From Coturnix japonica (lineage: Eukaryota > Chordata > Aves > Galliformes > Phasianidae), in the NCBI RefSeq assembly GCF_001577835.2, contig NC_029527.1, forward strand, positions 892,809 to 956,808: a stretch of DNA of 64,000 nt. Direction: 5' to 3'. Made by a program: the position numbers and the translations under genes. Every line of letters begins with the position of its first letter. Within the stretch, counting starts at the first letter, position 1. Below, one piece after another: positions 1 to 13,300 of the stretch. The notes below the pieces were generated by a model that was given only the letters and a program-made list of their open reading frames with translations, had not been told where the DNA came from and ran no database searches.

Positions 1-3000
1 GTTGTCTGTAATGTGAGAAGAGCTGAGCCACTCACGCACTTTGAAATTCACCACCTTTCTATGGAGGGGTGGGCAGGATGGGATGTGGATACGTATGGCT
101 GCAAACGCTGCTGGCCGTGCTTGGGATGATGGAGCTGTGCACCTGCAGCTCAGCTGGGCAGGGCATCAGTGCACGCTGTCCTGCTTATCAGGTGCCTGTG
201 TTGAGTTGCCATAGTCTGACACTACATTTGGAAAGCATTCGCTGTCCTCTCCTGACAGCAGTCTGAGATCCATATTTTTTATGGCTGGTATAATCTGAAA
301 ATCAAGTACTTTTGGCAGTTTTTGTAGCTCCATCTAGTTCACTGCATTCATCTGAGCAGCTGCTGTTTGCCTTTAATCTGTCCAGATCCAATTATTTTAA
401 GTATCCACAGGTGAAGCATTAGAGACTGCGTGTCTCTTTTGATTTTATTTTCTGAAAGGGGCTGTGTTTTCTGTGTCGTGACTGGGGGTGGGAGCTCTGT
501 TCTTGGTCGCCCTCTGGCAAGTGATGTGATGAGCTTCAGTCCTCTCATAGGAGCACACATTCGGCACCACTCCTTAGCTCACAGTGCAGCTTGAAGTCCT
601 TACTGTGCTTCATGTGAGCAGGAGAGCCTTGCACCCCCAACCCCATCACTTGCTCAGTCTGGTTTTGTCAGAGAACAAACATTTATCCAGCATTATCTTT
701 CTCTTGAAAGTAAAAGCAGTGATACCAGAGGTTTCTATAGCAGGATGGTCTGAACTGGCACATGTATGAAAGCGGGGAAAACAACAGAAAGAAAACAGTT
801 ATGTTAGCTCAGTGTTCCTCAAATGCTTCATGCTGCTGTTGCTGTCTGAAGTGATAACAAGGTCTGGGCACTCCCTTTGTACACTTCCTATACAAGTGCA
901 TACAGGTACCAGTGTTGTGGCAGCATAATTGCTTTATGTTGTGTTTTTTAGAGGCTGCCTGTGGAGGGTTAGGGTGTGCTGTGAATGCAAGAACAAGGTT
1001 TGTTTTGCCTGAGTTCATAGCTGCATGTTCAGCATCTCACTAATCCTCTTTTCCTCCCTGGACTGTGTTCCTTGAGAGCTCCTTGGGGGGATTTTGATCC
1101 ATCAGTGAAAAACCCCAATCTATTACAGAGCCATAAGAGCCTGTGGAAATGCACCAAACCCAAACCTGACCACCAGCACCTCTAAAACTGAGGCAGCCTG
1201 AATGAGAGGCTTCCCTGCCTCTAGGGTTAGTTCATGCTGGGATTGATGAGACAAGGACATGGCTGACACTGGGGAGTCAGTCTCAGCATGGCCACGGCCC
1301 AGCAGGGAACTGTGCGGTGTTCTAGGCCAGCTCCCCATCATGATGGGGCAGCAGTGCCAGGTAGGAGATACAGGCACTTCTATGGGGAAGTGGGGCAATG
1401 TTTGGAAAGAGACCCAGCAAAAAGCCTTCATGGCATGGGTGTCCTCACCAAGAGGATGCTTCACAGGCAGGTGATTCCTCACTAATTTTTTGAGCTAGCA
1501 GAAGCTCATTCTGGGGATATTTGTTGATATTCAGCAAAAAGGTTTGTTTCCTCAGCCCTCACCCAAACAGGCTGTTGCCCCTTTGCACCAGCTGAGGCCA
1601 CACGTGGATACAGGGCTGGTGGGGCAGCACTTGCCTGCCTAGAACAAAGCCCATTAAGAGTTAATGCCTGCAATTAGAAAAGAGCCCTGTGGTTTCAGAA
1701 AGATGACAGTGGGTGTGAAGCGCTGTAACATTCCCATTAATTTGAAATGTCTCCTTTCTGGCTAGAAAGAGGTGCCCAGATTTTTTAGTCAATATTAATT
1801 TTACACTTGGCACCACAGGAGAGTGTGAACTGCTGAGTTCACAAAGGGTCCATCTAATAAACAGACAATGGAAAATCAGAAAAGCGAAGATTGAGTTCAC
1901 TTGCCCAGGCGATGAGAGCATAATAACCATGAGGGCTGCAGAGGGCAATGGAAAATTCTGAGCAGTAACGAGGAGCTGCAGTGAGTGCCTCAGCTCTGCC
2001 ATGGGCATGGGAGGAACGCAGGAGGGGTGGCCTTGTGTTGTGCCAGAGGGAACAGTCCTGGGCTGTCAAGCAGCTGGGGAAGGAGTCACATCATGGGTGT
2101 TCTATAGGAGTAGAAGAGCTGGAGAAGAAAAGCCAGTCGTTCCCCTGCAGATGAGCCCCAGGCCAGATCTCAATGTGATTTCCTTTAGAGAAGAGTTGGA
2201 GGTTTTGGATGCCTGCTGCCTGTTGGGTCTGCTCTGCCCTTTCTTGTTTGGATCACCTTGCTGGATTACCGGGTTAAGTGAGCCATTCCCAGCCTGGCAG
2301 CCTGCAGAATGCTGGGCATCAGGTTTTCAAGCAGCAGTGCTCAGCCAAGGGAAGGCTGCAGCAGAAAGGGATAAACTCCATTCCAAAAAGCCAGATGCTG
2401 CTACCTGTCTGATAAACCCAGAGGTAACTCTCTGGGAACAGGAGATAATTATCAGAAAAACAGATTGCTTTGAGAGATATGTTTACTGACTTCCCTTAAC
2501 TTTCAAGCAGTCTGCACAGCAGGTTTCTCTTACTGTTTTGGTGCTAGCAGGGGACTGTCCAGCACCAGAATCATGTAATTTCAGCAGTGTATGGCAGCTG
2601 ATCCATGGGCACTGAGAGCTTATGTGTATCTTTGTGCTTTGTGCCTCAGCTTCTGCATTCTTTGTGGGATAGCGTTCTCCAGGCCTGGATGGCAGGTTAA
2701 AGACTCCATTCTCTGCTTTGGTTGAGGTTATATTTCATCTTTTGGTACGTGCAGATTCTGAATTCTACCTTGATTGAAATGGAACCCAGGTAACAAAATC
2801 AAAGCTCCTGTCTCACTCCCAGCCATGGAAGTTCCCCCACCAACCCAGCTCCAGGTTACTGATACTTCACTTCTATTCTTGTAGTGTTGTTACCATATTC
2901 GATCTGGCTATTAATGCAGCAAGGTGAAAGAGTAAGGAAACACCTGCCTCTGCATTATCTGCCTGTGACAAGCTACCACTGGATGCCGTGTCTGATTATC

Positions 3001-4400
3001 TGTGGTGTCCAGGACTGATTTCTGGATGGGAAATGAGGTCCAGCCTGCTCAACATAGCAGGCAGCTGGCACTGAGATGAAAATAGTGAGATCTGGGGCAT
3101 CTCAGGTCCTTGGTAAGGGGGAGCTTGAAAGTCCAGGTGGGAAAACAGAACAAAGTGGAATAAGGGGCTGTATGTGATGTGTGTGTGTGTGTGTGTGTGT
3201 GTGTGTCAAGAGAGAATTGAACTGGGGCATTCCTTTGGGAGTGTGAAGAATTTGCTGAGCCCCCATTGTGAAAAAGGTAAAGGAAGGTTTGCAGAGAATC
3301 CCTAGAATACCAGGAAGGTGGACAGGTCTGGGGACACAGAGTGCAGGCAAAATGCAGCCTGGGTTCTGAGATTTGAGGTTGTATGCAGTGCTTCTGTCTG
3401 CAGGGGCTCAGCAGTGGCTGCGTGCCCTTTCCATGCAACCAGGAGACTCATCCTGCAGCCCTTGGGCTGTGAAATGAGGACTTGGACCTCTCACAGCATC
3501 ATGCTCCCAGAGGACAGGAGATCTGAGCTGCGTGCTGTTTTGCCCTTGATGTACCAGCAGGAGATCCTGCTGTCAGGACTGGCATGCAGCACAAGGGAGA
3601 ATTCTGTTTTACCTTTCTGTTTCCTGATTGTGAAATGCCTGCACAAAGGTGATCATCTTGCACCACCAGGCTGTGGGGTAAGCTGTGCTGCTAGGAGCAA
3701 TGGCTGGGGGTGATGGAGGAATGAGGGAGGCCAGCAGAACTTGGTCAGCCTAACTCCTGTCCTAGCCATCCTGGTCTGTAAGTAAGGTCTTTGATAGATG
3801 TTTCTGCAGAGAAATGACAGCTCCTCTTTCACCTCTTCATAGTGTGAAGGCATAAATACACTTGCTGTTACCTTCCTTTTCTCTCTGTTTTTGGATGTGA
3901 TCATCTGTCAATTCATCTTAGCAGCCCAGTTTGGTGGTGGCAAAGACCACAGCGGGCTCTGCTCTCTAATGGGACAGCTGATGTGATCAGGCAAGATAGG
4001 TTAACCTGAAAGATGTGCATCTGTTTGAAGATAACCATCCAATTAGTAAAATGCTTTGCTTGGTCAAATCAGTGCATTGCAGAACTAGTTGAAAACAGCC
4101 TTTTCATGGCTCATGAGCATGTAGCAGCTACTACTGCAAGATGGCTTTCGCATATATTAGTACTGGGGAAATGTTGTTTAGCTTCACTGCTTCTTCTTCA
4201 GTACAGCATGTTTGTGGGGAGGCCCACTCCCACAAATGGGGTATGTGAGAGGGAAGATGTGTGTGGCTCTATACCCAGCTCTCATGGCCCTCCTTTCATC
4301 CCAATGTCTTTCACCTGGCTGCTTTGTGAGCACGTTGATAGCTTCTTCTTGCTCCTCTACTCTGTCACAGAACATAAAATCTTGGCAAAACAGATCCGCG
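1..4400. other. Non-coding interval, nothing recognised
   Basis: No exon with convincing splice sites and family similarity was found on either strand. Short open frames occur but their composition is not protein-like. The only distinct structure is the TG microsatellite near 3.2 kb. Confidence 0.5.
3179..3206. repeat. (TG)n microsatellite
   Basis: About fourteen uninterrupted GT units, preceded by imperfect TGTATGTGATG units. A likely length-polymorphic site. Confidence 0.95.
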
Positions 4401-5340
4401 ATTTGGATCCAGAATTGAACATTTGAGCAGCCTTGAATGCTAATGAATTGCCAGGACTGGAAGGTTTCACCTGAGGTCTGAGGAGCTCAAGGATGAAATA
4501 GCTGAATTGCCAAAGGTGGTGTGTTACATCTCCCTTAAAAATTTCCTGGCACCTGAAACATGGAGGGTGGGTAAATACAACATCGGACTGTAAAAAATGG
4601 TCTGGGGTGGACCTCAGAAACTGAAGACTGGGCATATATAGTATATAAACTAGTAAAAGACATAGAAGGGAAAACACTAGTCAATAAATGGATAAATACA
4701 ATCAGCCTCAACGTGCTTTCTGCAGAGACAAGAGGTTTGGCTTGCAAACCTCTGATTTCTGACTGTGTAGATATGGGTGATACTGGATTTCTGTAAGACT
4801 TCTGGCAAATGAAATTGGGAAGCTGAGCAGGCATCATTTAGGAGAGAAGGTTCTAAGCTGTATAAATGACTGGCAGAGAGACTGGAAACAGGGAGTAGGA
4901 GAAAATGGGAGAAATGTTATGTGAGTGGAAGGATATTGCTAAGGCAGTTGCATGGGTCTGTGCTGGAGCCTGAGCTGCAGAACGGATTGAGAAATGAGCA
5001 GAGGGCTTCAAACTTTGCTGAGAAAATTAAGCTGTTCAGGACTGCAAAGACAATGGTCAGCAGTGAACTAATGCTGGAAAGCTTTGAGATGGAATGAATG
5101 GGCAGTAAAATGGCAGGTGGAATTTCATGTAAATAACCAAAGTGAGGCATGCAGAGAGAACGTCCTTGCTGTGCACATAAAAGGATGGGCTTTGAGTTCC
5201 TAGAGTGGTTTCTGTATGGCATTAAGCAAGAGGTCACCTTCAGCTTGGAAGAGACAGAAATGAGAAGGATTGTAGTAAGGATGGAAGAGCACGGCTAAGG
5301 GCTGTCTGTCTATTGTTCCTCCCAATATAATACTGAGAAT
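4400..5340 (+). repeat. Ancient CR1 LINE fragment (about 0.9 kb, sense)
   Basis: Degenerate CR1-type sequence with recognisable blocks in order: GGTTTGGCTTGCAAACC near 4735, TGGGTCTGTGCTGGAGCCTG near 4950-4975, CAAACTTTGCTGAGAAAATT AAGCTG near 5010, and GAATGGGCAGTAAAATGGCA near 5095-5115. These follow the order of CR1 reverse-transcriptase 3' coding sequence. It is heavily mutated and clearly old. Exact borders cannot be set by eye. Confidence 0.65.
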
Positions 5341-6966
5341 TTCCCCAAGAAAACCTCAGCCTGAACTAAGTAACACAAACACGCTTCTCTTATGTTCTAG
5401 AGTGACTCTTGTCAGACATGACAGAATTGTCTCCCCTAAGGAAAGTTGCTCTCCTACCCAAGTTTCTTACCTGAACAGGGTAGGCAGATCCCCCCCCTAG
5501 GTGAAATCCTCTGTGGTAGTGGTTGGAGTCCCTGTTGTGGCTCAGCCTCCAAACAGAGGTTTGGCTGTGGAGGGAGCTTCTTCACCCAGACAAATCATTG
5601 TCACTGGCATTTATACTATACGTGCATGGTAATTTTTTTGATCTCTGTAGGCATCTGGGATTCTTCTGCTTGGGTGGCTGGCAGCCAGCCTGGCTCATCT
5701 GAACTGGCAGCTGCAGAGGTGGAGACTGATCAGAAATAGTTGGAAACAGATAGGACCCTTTCTGGAGGCCTCTCTGCCCTTAGTTCCTTACAGGTACTGT
5801 GTACTTTGCACCTATAGACTCACCTTTGTCATCCATTATCACAGCACAAAAACCTTCATTGGAAATGGGAGAGTGAGAATGTGGAACCAGGAAGCGCCAG
5901 AGCCTGGGGCTCAGAGCACTGGCTACAGTTATTCAGCTGTTCTCTGTATTACTGGAGGATAAATACAACTGAGTTGCTATCTGCAACCCCCCTGGAAGCA
6001 ATCTATGGATTAAGCAGCTGAGGAAAGGATTGGGGTGGGCAGTATTCGTTGTGAGCAGGCAGGCTCCCACCTGCTGGAAGCACACAGCCCCAGCCAGAGA
6101 TCAAGCTGGCGGGCAGAGCAAGATTTTTTTGCATCACGTCGGGTTCATCTCTCATTCACATGCATCATCACAAATATCAGCTCTGACAGCCGCTCTCTGT
6201 GCAATGAGTGTGCAGCGTTTAGGTCATCAAGATCAAAGCCTGTGTTTGTCCCTGGACTTTCACCAATTAAGGAGAAAAAACAATGCTTATCAGGAAAGCC
6301 TGTGTGAAGGACACTACTCCGGTGATCCCTGCTTTTCCATCACTCTCCCTTGCTCAGTGCTATGTTATGCAGCAGTCCTATCTGGAATAAAGCTGTGGGA
6401 AGTGCCTGGCACTGCGGTGTTCTGGTGGGTGCATGTTTCCCTATGGGGAAGGAAAAAGGATGTGCTGGAGGTCAGAGTGCTGCTTCCAGAGCTGCAGAAG
6501 ACATAAGTGGCCCAAAGCGCTTGAGGTCACAAGAAGGTGAAGCCAGGCAACTTGAAAAGCAAGAGAGCGGCGATTGGAGAAGAAGGTGGGAAAAGAGATA
6601 ATAAAATAAAACCCTAAGAACAGATTTAGCAGCAGTTTTTGAACCCGCTTTTCCTCACGTATGATTTCTAACAGCTTGCAATCAGCTGAACGCTTGTGCT
6701 GTTTGTGCAGGCGTTTGGCCATCTCTGCTGGTCCCACGTTGCATGTGTTGGTTACCACTGGTTTCCGAAATCCCCGACTGCACTGATAGGTTCCTAATGG
6801 GGAAGAAATGCTGCTGTACCTCTGGGAAATGCATGGGGAGAGTGTCGCTGCGTGGTGGCACGGGGAATTACATCCCACTCGTGTCATGGTTTTGTTGCTC
6901 TCTTTTGTGCTGTAAGAAAAATGCTAAAAGTGCTACTTATGTATTAACGATATCGCATATTTTACA
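5341..6966. other. Non-coding interval, nothing recognised
   Basis: No exon, RNA gene or repeat family was recognised. Overlapping open frames at about 6.03-6.6 kb are unremarkable. Confidence 0.45.
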
Positions 6967-7196
6967 AGGGCTGCTCCAAAAGTAATGCCTCCTGTGTTAT
7001 TTTGCTGCTCTGTGATGTCAGAGGTGGACAGTGGTGGGATGGCAGTAGAGACTGAACATCACTGGCAAAAAATGCATTGCTAATGGTGATGGTATTTTGT
7101 AGCTGAGAATTTGCTCTTTCAAACAGTGTTATTGTCCTCCCTGTATTTGTTGTACTTTCCATGGAAGTAATTAGGTGGTGTTACTTTCAGAGTTAC
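6967..7196 (+). mobile_element. Galluhop-type mariner remnant, internally deleted
   Basis: The left end AGGGCTGCTCCAAAAGTAAT GCCTCC is the terminal inverted repeat of the galliform mariner Galluhop. Reading the other strand from about 7196, a diverged inverted repeat is followed by CATGGAAAGTACAACAAATA, then GAGCAAATTCTCAGCTACAA and a block around GCAATGCATTTTTTGCCAG, which fits the known Galluhop terminal region. At about 230 bp, against about 1.2 kb for the full element, all transposase sequence is gone: a MITE-like deletion derivative. Confidence 0.8.
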
Positions 7197-7206
7197 TTAA
7201 GTATAT

Positions 7207-7271
7207 GTGGCCCAAGACAGTTCCACTTCACTCATTGCAGCCCAAGCAAAGCAAAAGGTTGGACACCTGTG
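7207..7271 (+). mobile_element. hAT (Charlie-like) terminal fragment next to the mariner
   Basis: The sequence TGGCCCAAGACAGTTCC then GCAGCCCAAGCAAAGCAAAA GGTTGGACACCTGTG resembles the terminal region of Charlie-type hAT elements (GCCCAGGGAAGCCAAAAGGT TGGACACCCCTG). It begins about 11 bp after the mariner end. No matching left hAT end was recognised upstream. Confidence 0.55.
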
Positions 7272-9335
7272 TATTAAAGCATCACTTTGAAGTTAATGGG
7301 CATATTCCTGATTTCTCCCTAGGATGTGGGCTGTTCGTTATAGAGGAGCAGGAGCAACACTTCATGCACTCCCATTTTGCTGTCTTTTGCCTTCTTCTCT
7401 CTCTCCTGGTCTTTTGACAAAGGTAAGACAAAATATGTTCTTCTATCGTGTGTGTTAACATCTCAAGGGAGAGAGAAATGAAAGACAAGAGCAGAACACA
7501 GAAAATACTCTGCGTCCTGCAGTTCTCTCTCAACAATCTGCACACTGTCTCAGCCGTGGACAACACAAGTTTCTCATGCTCAGGGTCTTAGGACTGTGCT
7601 GTCTTGCATCTTTTCTGGCAATGATGGGGCTGCACCATCGTCACCCCCCAAATACAGAATGCATTCTGCACCCAGCAGTGCTAATACTGAGAGTAAAACC
7701 TTCTTACTCCCCTGCCCTGCCATCCTCATCATTAGTCATTGGCATTACTTGGTAGCTCTCGCTTCTGTGATTGCTTTTCAGTGCCTTTAAGCTCTAGGTC
7801 CTTACATGGTACACCTGTGGCTAAGGAATTTCCTTTGGTTCTGCTCTGGAGAAGGGAATACATCCTTCTGAAGCTCAGTGGTTTGTTAGAAGGTTGAATG
7901 GGCAAAACACAACAGAAAGCACCTTGCTGGGAGCATAGCCTGTGGGCTGTACCTGCGCTGTGCGGCCCTGCAGCTAATCCATCAGCATGCTGCCTGGTTC
8001 TTCACAGGCATCTTTCCAAAACAGCTCAATTTCATGAGCTCTTCAAGCCTGATCATAGGAGAGTTGGTGGCATTCAGAAGTATATGTGAATTTCCCCCTG
8101 TAACCCTTTTTCCCCACTCTTTTAAGACCTAGAAGGGTTCCAGTAAATGTCTTGAAGCTTCACGCAGGTTCTGTACTGCAGAACTGAGGAAGGGTGCACA
8201 GTGCATATTGCCATCAATGCTCCTGAATTAGCTTGATGCAGTGTCTGTAACACATGTCTGATTTTCTTACTGGGATGTGCAAGAAAACTTTCTGTTAGGG
8301 CTGCTGGCCCTGAGCAGGGCCATCTCCAGGCTGCTTATCACAAGTTCTCCATAGGGCTGCCTTGAGCAGCACCTCCCCTGCCTGCAGCAGAGCCGTTCCC
8401 ACTCCACTTGTCATTCTCAGTGCTCATTCCCAGGCCTCTGGTTTTTGGAGACTTTCCAGCAAGTCCACAACTTTCAGCTTTCTTAAAGTGAGATTTTGCT
8501 GCCCTGTGTCATTGGGCAAGTTGGAAATGCTGTTGAGCATCATGTGAAAGAATTAAGAAATATAGTGTTATGGAGCCCTCTATTACAGTGATAAAATAGA
8601 GCATAGCAAGTCTATTCCTTATCATGTGGAAATCACACCTCAGCCTAATCTCCAGTTAAAATATTCATTAATACAGCCAGAATGACAAATATATGTGGAG
8701 TAATTACTGTGGCACTAGTTTTCATTACAGTTATGAGAAGCAGGCTTGTGCACATGAGAGCTTCTGACAAGATCGGGATAGCGGTGAATGAGGACCTTTT
8801 ATTTACACCTGTCTAACAGAAAGGGATTATACACAAATGAATCTATTGGTATTAGCCTGCGTGTATCATGCTGTACCGTAGTGACCAGCCTGGCTTCTGG
8901 AAGAGTGAAGATAAGGGATAGGAAGGCAGGCAGAGGTTTGCACTGTGCTATGGTAAAGTCAGGATGTCTCCTAGAGGAAACTGGTATCTGTCTCGCAGCC
9001 CTGGTGTAGGGTAAGTGTCAATGCAAACACAAATCTGTCTGGGGACAGAAATGGGTCTCAAGAATAGAATCTTTGCTAATTTGGCTTGCTTTCTTCTCTA
9101 AGGGGAGGGAATTTGGAGGATTCCTGCACATCCTGCTGCTGCTGTTTTTCTGCTTGTTGGCTCAGCTCACACTTGTTCCTCCTTCGTAAGGCTGCTTCAA
9201 GAGGAATTTCTTTAGGGGATGCAATCATGAGCAGCCTTAGCCCTGGCCAGACGCTGCCCTTCTCTGTAGCAGCTCCTCCGTGGGGCTCTGAGGGCAGAAG
9301 CAGGGAGGACAATATCCTGGAGCATCTCCCTTACT
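7272..9335. other. Non-coding interval, nothing recognised
   Basis: No exon or clear repeat was seen. AT-richer around 8.55-8.75 kb. Confidence 0.45.
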
Positions 9336-9560
9336 AGGAAAGGCTGGGTGACCTGGGGACAGCCTGGAAAAGAGGAGACTGAGAGGGGATCTGATGAATA
9401 TCTAAAGGGCAGGAGTCAAATGGATGGGGCCAGGCTCTTTTCAGTGCTTAAAGGGGCTGTGTGATCCTCAGCTGTTAAACCACAGGAGTGACACAGAGGA
9501 ATTAATTTTACCTGTGGTTTAAAGGGGGTCAAGGCAGCTTCTGAAGCAGAGCGCACCATT
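9336..9560 (+). repeat. CR1 LINE fragment (sense)
   Basis: GGAAAGGCTGGGTGACCTGG then GGAAAAGAGGAGACTGAGAG GGGATCTGATGA and GGGGCCAGGCTCTTTTCAGT follow the CR1 3' consensus order (GAAAGGCTGAGGGAGCTGGG ... GAGAAGAGAAGGCTCAGGGG). The right border is uncertain. Confidence 0.7.
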
Positions 9561-9984
9561 TTGGTGGCCCTCTTAAAAGGTGCTGGTGTTTGAAGCTGAG
9601 GAAAGAAAGGACACAGAAATAAAAGCTTTGCAATGTGAGGCACGAGAAGCTCATTCTGCTTAATTAAATTATTTTTATTTGAAGAGTAGTGTGAGTAGCC
9701 TTGATAACAATGTAGAAGTATCACCAGGCAGGGAGCAGGTAGGGCCGGGTGCTTATCTGAGGGAAGGGTGATAAGAGCTGGCGCCTGCAGCCTGAAAGCA
9801 CGGGAATCAAACTGTAAATGAGGCATCCTGTTAAAGGGATTAATGCTGGAACATGTGTCCAGGGCTGGTGGCACATCCCACATCCTGTTATGTCCTTAAA
9901 ACAAGAATACATCATTTTCTGGGTGAGATGCTGCAGTCCAATATAAAAGACCCAGGCTCAGGCCAAGGGTAATGATGGGATGGT

Positions 9985-10310
9985 GGTGATGTATATACAG
10001 AATGTTCTAAAGCAGCACCCTGCAATCGGTCACACAGCTCAGTGTCCAGATGGGCCTTCAATATCTCCACAGAAGGAGATTCCACCACCTCTCTGTGCAG
10101 CCTGTGCCAGTGCTCCACCACCCCGACCATAAAGAAGCTCTTCTGCATGTTAGTACAGAACTTCCTATGTTCAAGTTTTAGGCTATTGCTCCCTGTCCCA
10201 GCACTGAGAAGAGCCTGCCCTCATCCATTTGCCTCCCAGCTCCCTTTACAAACATCAGTCAGATCCCTGATCTCCCTTGGGCACTGTAGGGACTGCTCTT
10301 CTGAACTCCC
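9985..10310 (-). repeat. CR1 LINE fragment (antisense)
   Basis: CAGATGGGCCTTCAATATCT CCACAGAAGG, then CCTGTGCCAGTGCTCCACCA CCC and AAGAAGCTCTTCTGCATGTT match the reverse complement of the CR1 3' region (CCAGTGCTCCATCACCC, GAAGAACTTCTTCC). It spans roughly 300 bp. Confidence 0.85.
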
Positions 10311-13300
10311 TGCTTTTGCTAATGGAGATGTGTTGAAGAGCCCATATGTGTCTGATGGATACCAAGGTGGTCACACAGTGAGTACCTGGGGGAGTTTGGC
10401 CAGGGTTTGGCTAAGGATTGTTCACATCATAAACAGTGTCTAAATCAGCCATGCATCATCTTCTTTCTCAAGGTGGTCTCACTTGCAGTGAGGGCATTAT
10501 GGGGCGGCTGGCTGTTGGTGGTCGGGCTGCGGGTTCCTGCTCTGTCACTACCGGTGCGGTGTGATTCCAGGCAGCTGGGAGAGCGTGGTTTAACTCTGCC
10601 ACTGCTCAGGGCTGCCATTAGAAGGGGAACGCCGGCAGTGCTCGCACTGCTTACCATAGCAAGAACTTGGAGCGCTCTGCTCGCTGTGGGACTCCAGGAA
10701 TGAGTGTGCACAGAGGCTCCGTGTAGCTGCTCCTGCCTGCTGGGCTCTGCCTCCTGCCTGTGGCTCTGGTGCTGCCAGCTCCTCTCCAGGTAACCTCTCC
10801 CTTTCCTACCACCTGCTCTGCAGGGCTCGTCTGCAAGGTGCTGGGGTTCGGAATCCACCTCTCAGTAATAGAGGGTCTGTGAGTGGGTACAGCCCCAGAT
10901 TTGCCAGCACCTGGCAGGAGGCACAGAGCTGTGAGTGCTGTTGTGTTCTGTGGGTACCCATGGCTGGACTGACCATGATGGTAACTGCAGGTGAGCGAGG
11001 CTCCTCAAATAAGAGAGGACTTTGATTTCATTTCAGTAGCCACAGATTTCTCTTTATCCTCTTATTTCCCTCCCCAGATACTGTTGTTTTTCTCTGCTGT
11101 TAATATTTCTTTTTGGTGGTGGTGCTTGGACAAGGACACCAAGAGACAGGAGAGCCCTTCAGTGCACATCCAGGGCTCCATACAAATTCTTTAGGGCAGA
11201 GTCTGTACGTGTTCCTTATGTGTAGTGGTAGGATGTCTGCAGGTTGCATGGAGGCATTAAATGTTACCATATGGCTGGGTAATTCTGAAGGGGGATCTGA
11301 GACCTTGGGCCTGATCTCAAGACTTGAGGTCCTTGTTAGTGCACATTTGTTGGATGGAGATGGGAGCTGGGCCCTGTGTGCCAGTGTGGGGCTGTGGAGA
11401 GGTGCTGTGGGGCTCAGGGCACAGAGTGGTGGGCTGCTCTATGCCTGGGGACCAGCCGCCCAAAGCTGTGAGGGAAAGCACCTAGACTGGTTATTTATGT
11501 CTGTGATGTGATTTACAAGGCTGTGACTGTTAACCTGCTTTTGCCACAAGCTTGATTTAGTGGCCCAGAACTTCCTCATTTCAACAGAAGAATCTGCCAG
11601 ATAAGGGGTGCCTGCTGGAGGGCTGCTGGCACTGAGGTGCTGCACTGTGCTGCACTGTGCTGCCCTGCTTCTTGCATAGAGGACTCCATGGGGCACCATG
11701 ACGGGCTGCAGGTCTTCTTGCTCCGGGTGAGCTCTGGGAAGATGTGAGCATTTGATTTCTTGAAGGTGAAAGTGGTTTCTTGTAACACAAGTGCAGATAA
11801 TTCCTGCGATCTCACTGAGATGGAAGGTTTCTTTCTGCCCTGCTTTCTTAGTTACCTCCTGTAGAAGCCTTTTCTCCTCCTCTGTCTGATGCAGGACTTG
11901 GGCCACATCTTTCCTTCTCTTGCAGTGGGGGGACTGAGAGGGACCACATTCACATCAGTGAAACCCACTGGCTTTGTTTTGTCACACGTGACAGCAGTGG
12001 GAGTTGTGCTTTGCAGGTATTTTTTCCTGTTATTTCAGACAGCAGCAGTGCTGAGGCTGTAATGAGGGCTCTCTCATAACTGTAAGCGTAACTCCCATTG
12101 CTTTTGGAGAAAGGCTTTGTATTCTGTACATGAGCATTGCAGCTAAGTCTGCTGGCATAGTGCTAAACCCCCAGCGCCCCGTGTCACACTGCATTTCTCC
12201 CAGAGATGTAACACAACATTTCACCTCCCCGGGGAAACAACAGGGATGGGTTCTGCTGTGTGATTTGCCTCTCCAAGTCAGCTCCCTGTTCCCAAGGCTC
12301 ACTCTGAAGTCTATGGAAAGGGAAGATCCCCTTGGGAACAGTAGTTGTTCCAGTACCACGTGTTGGTCTCCAGCTGCAGTGCCATCAGGAAGAGATTTTC
12401 TGCCCTGAGAACTCAGGTGTGGGAGAAAAACTGCCTTCCTACAGCTCATCTTTGAGGTGGATGGGAAGCACCAGGCCATGCAGCTCCACTGGGACTGTGT
12501 CAGGGACACCAGATGCTTTGCTTCAGGTGAGGGCTCCACAGCACAGCAAAGGCCTGAGACTGCCATAAACACGTAGTGGCCCATCTGCATTGTTTTTAGA
12601 ACACATGCAGGCTGAGATAAAGGTTGCCTGGGGCTCACAGTCCTGTGGGTGGGTTTTGTAGATCTTATGGCCCTCCTGGATGTGCAGGAGGGAGATCAGC
12701 ACAGCTGGATGCTCCCCCAGCAGTGAGCACAGCAGCCCTAGAAAGCATCCTTGGTTTTTGGTGTGCAGTGAGAGTTGGTATTGATTTGTTTTTCTCTCTG
12801 TGTGAATGGGAAGCTATTATAACAAAGCCTAAAGTAGACCTCCAATGTCTGCCTTTGCTTTGTTCCTTCCTCTCTGTTGAGTCATGTAAGCCCTACAAAA
12901 GCTCAAAGGAGTGATGGTTGTATAGTTCTGCTTGTGCTGTCCTTTCAGAGCAGGCTTCGAGAAGCACATGCTTTTGGTGGGTGATGGGAAGGATGCACAA
13001 AGACACAGCAGTCTGTGTGCTTTCGTGCCCTCCTGGCTGCAGAGAGCCTGCCAGGTGTGTGAGAGGCATTGCAGAGCATGTCAGTCCAGCAAGAGGTAGA
13101 AAATGATCATCATGCAAGAAGTGACTTTCATTGCAGCTGGGGAAAAATAACTTCTGTATGCAGTGGTTACTCCCACTTGATTATTGTCACGTAAGACCTT
13201 GATTTAATGCAGGTTTCAGTTAGAGGAAGCTCACGAGAGAGGTTGTGTCAGTAAGAGCAATGGCTGCAATGCCTGTCATAACCTCACGCGTTCCTCAGGA

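Noticed and set aside
2001-2489. 162-codon plus-strand frame
   Set aside because: No similarity or splice context recognised.
12030-12638. 202-codon minus-strand frame
   Set aside because: No recognisable domain, low-complexity composition and no flanking splice or promoter support.
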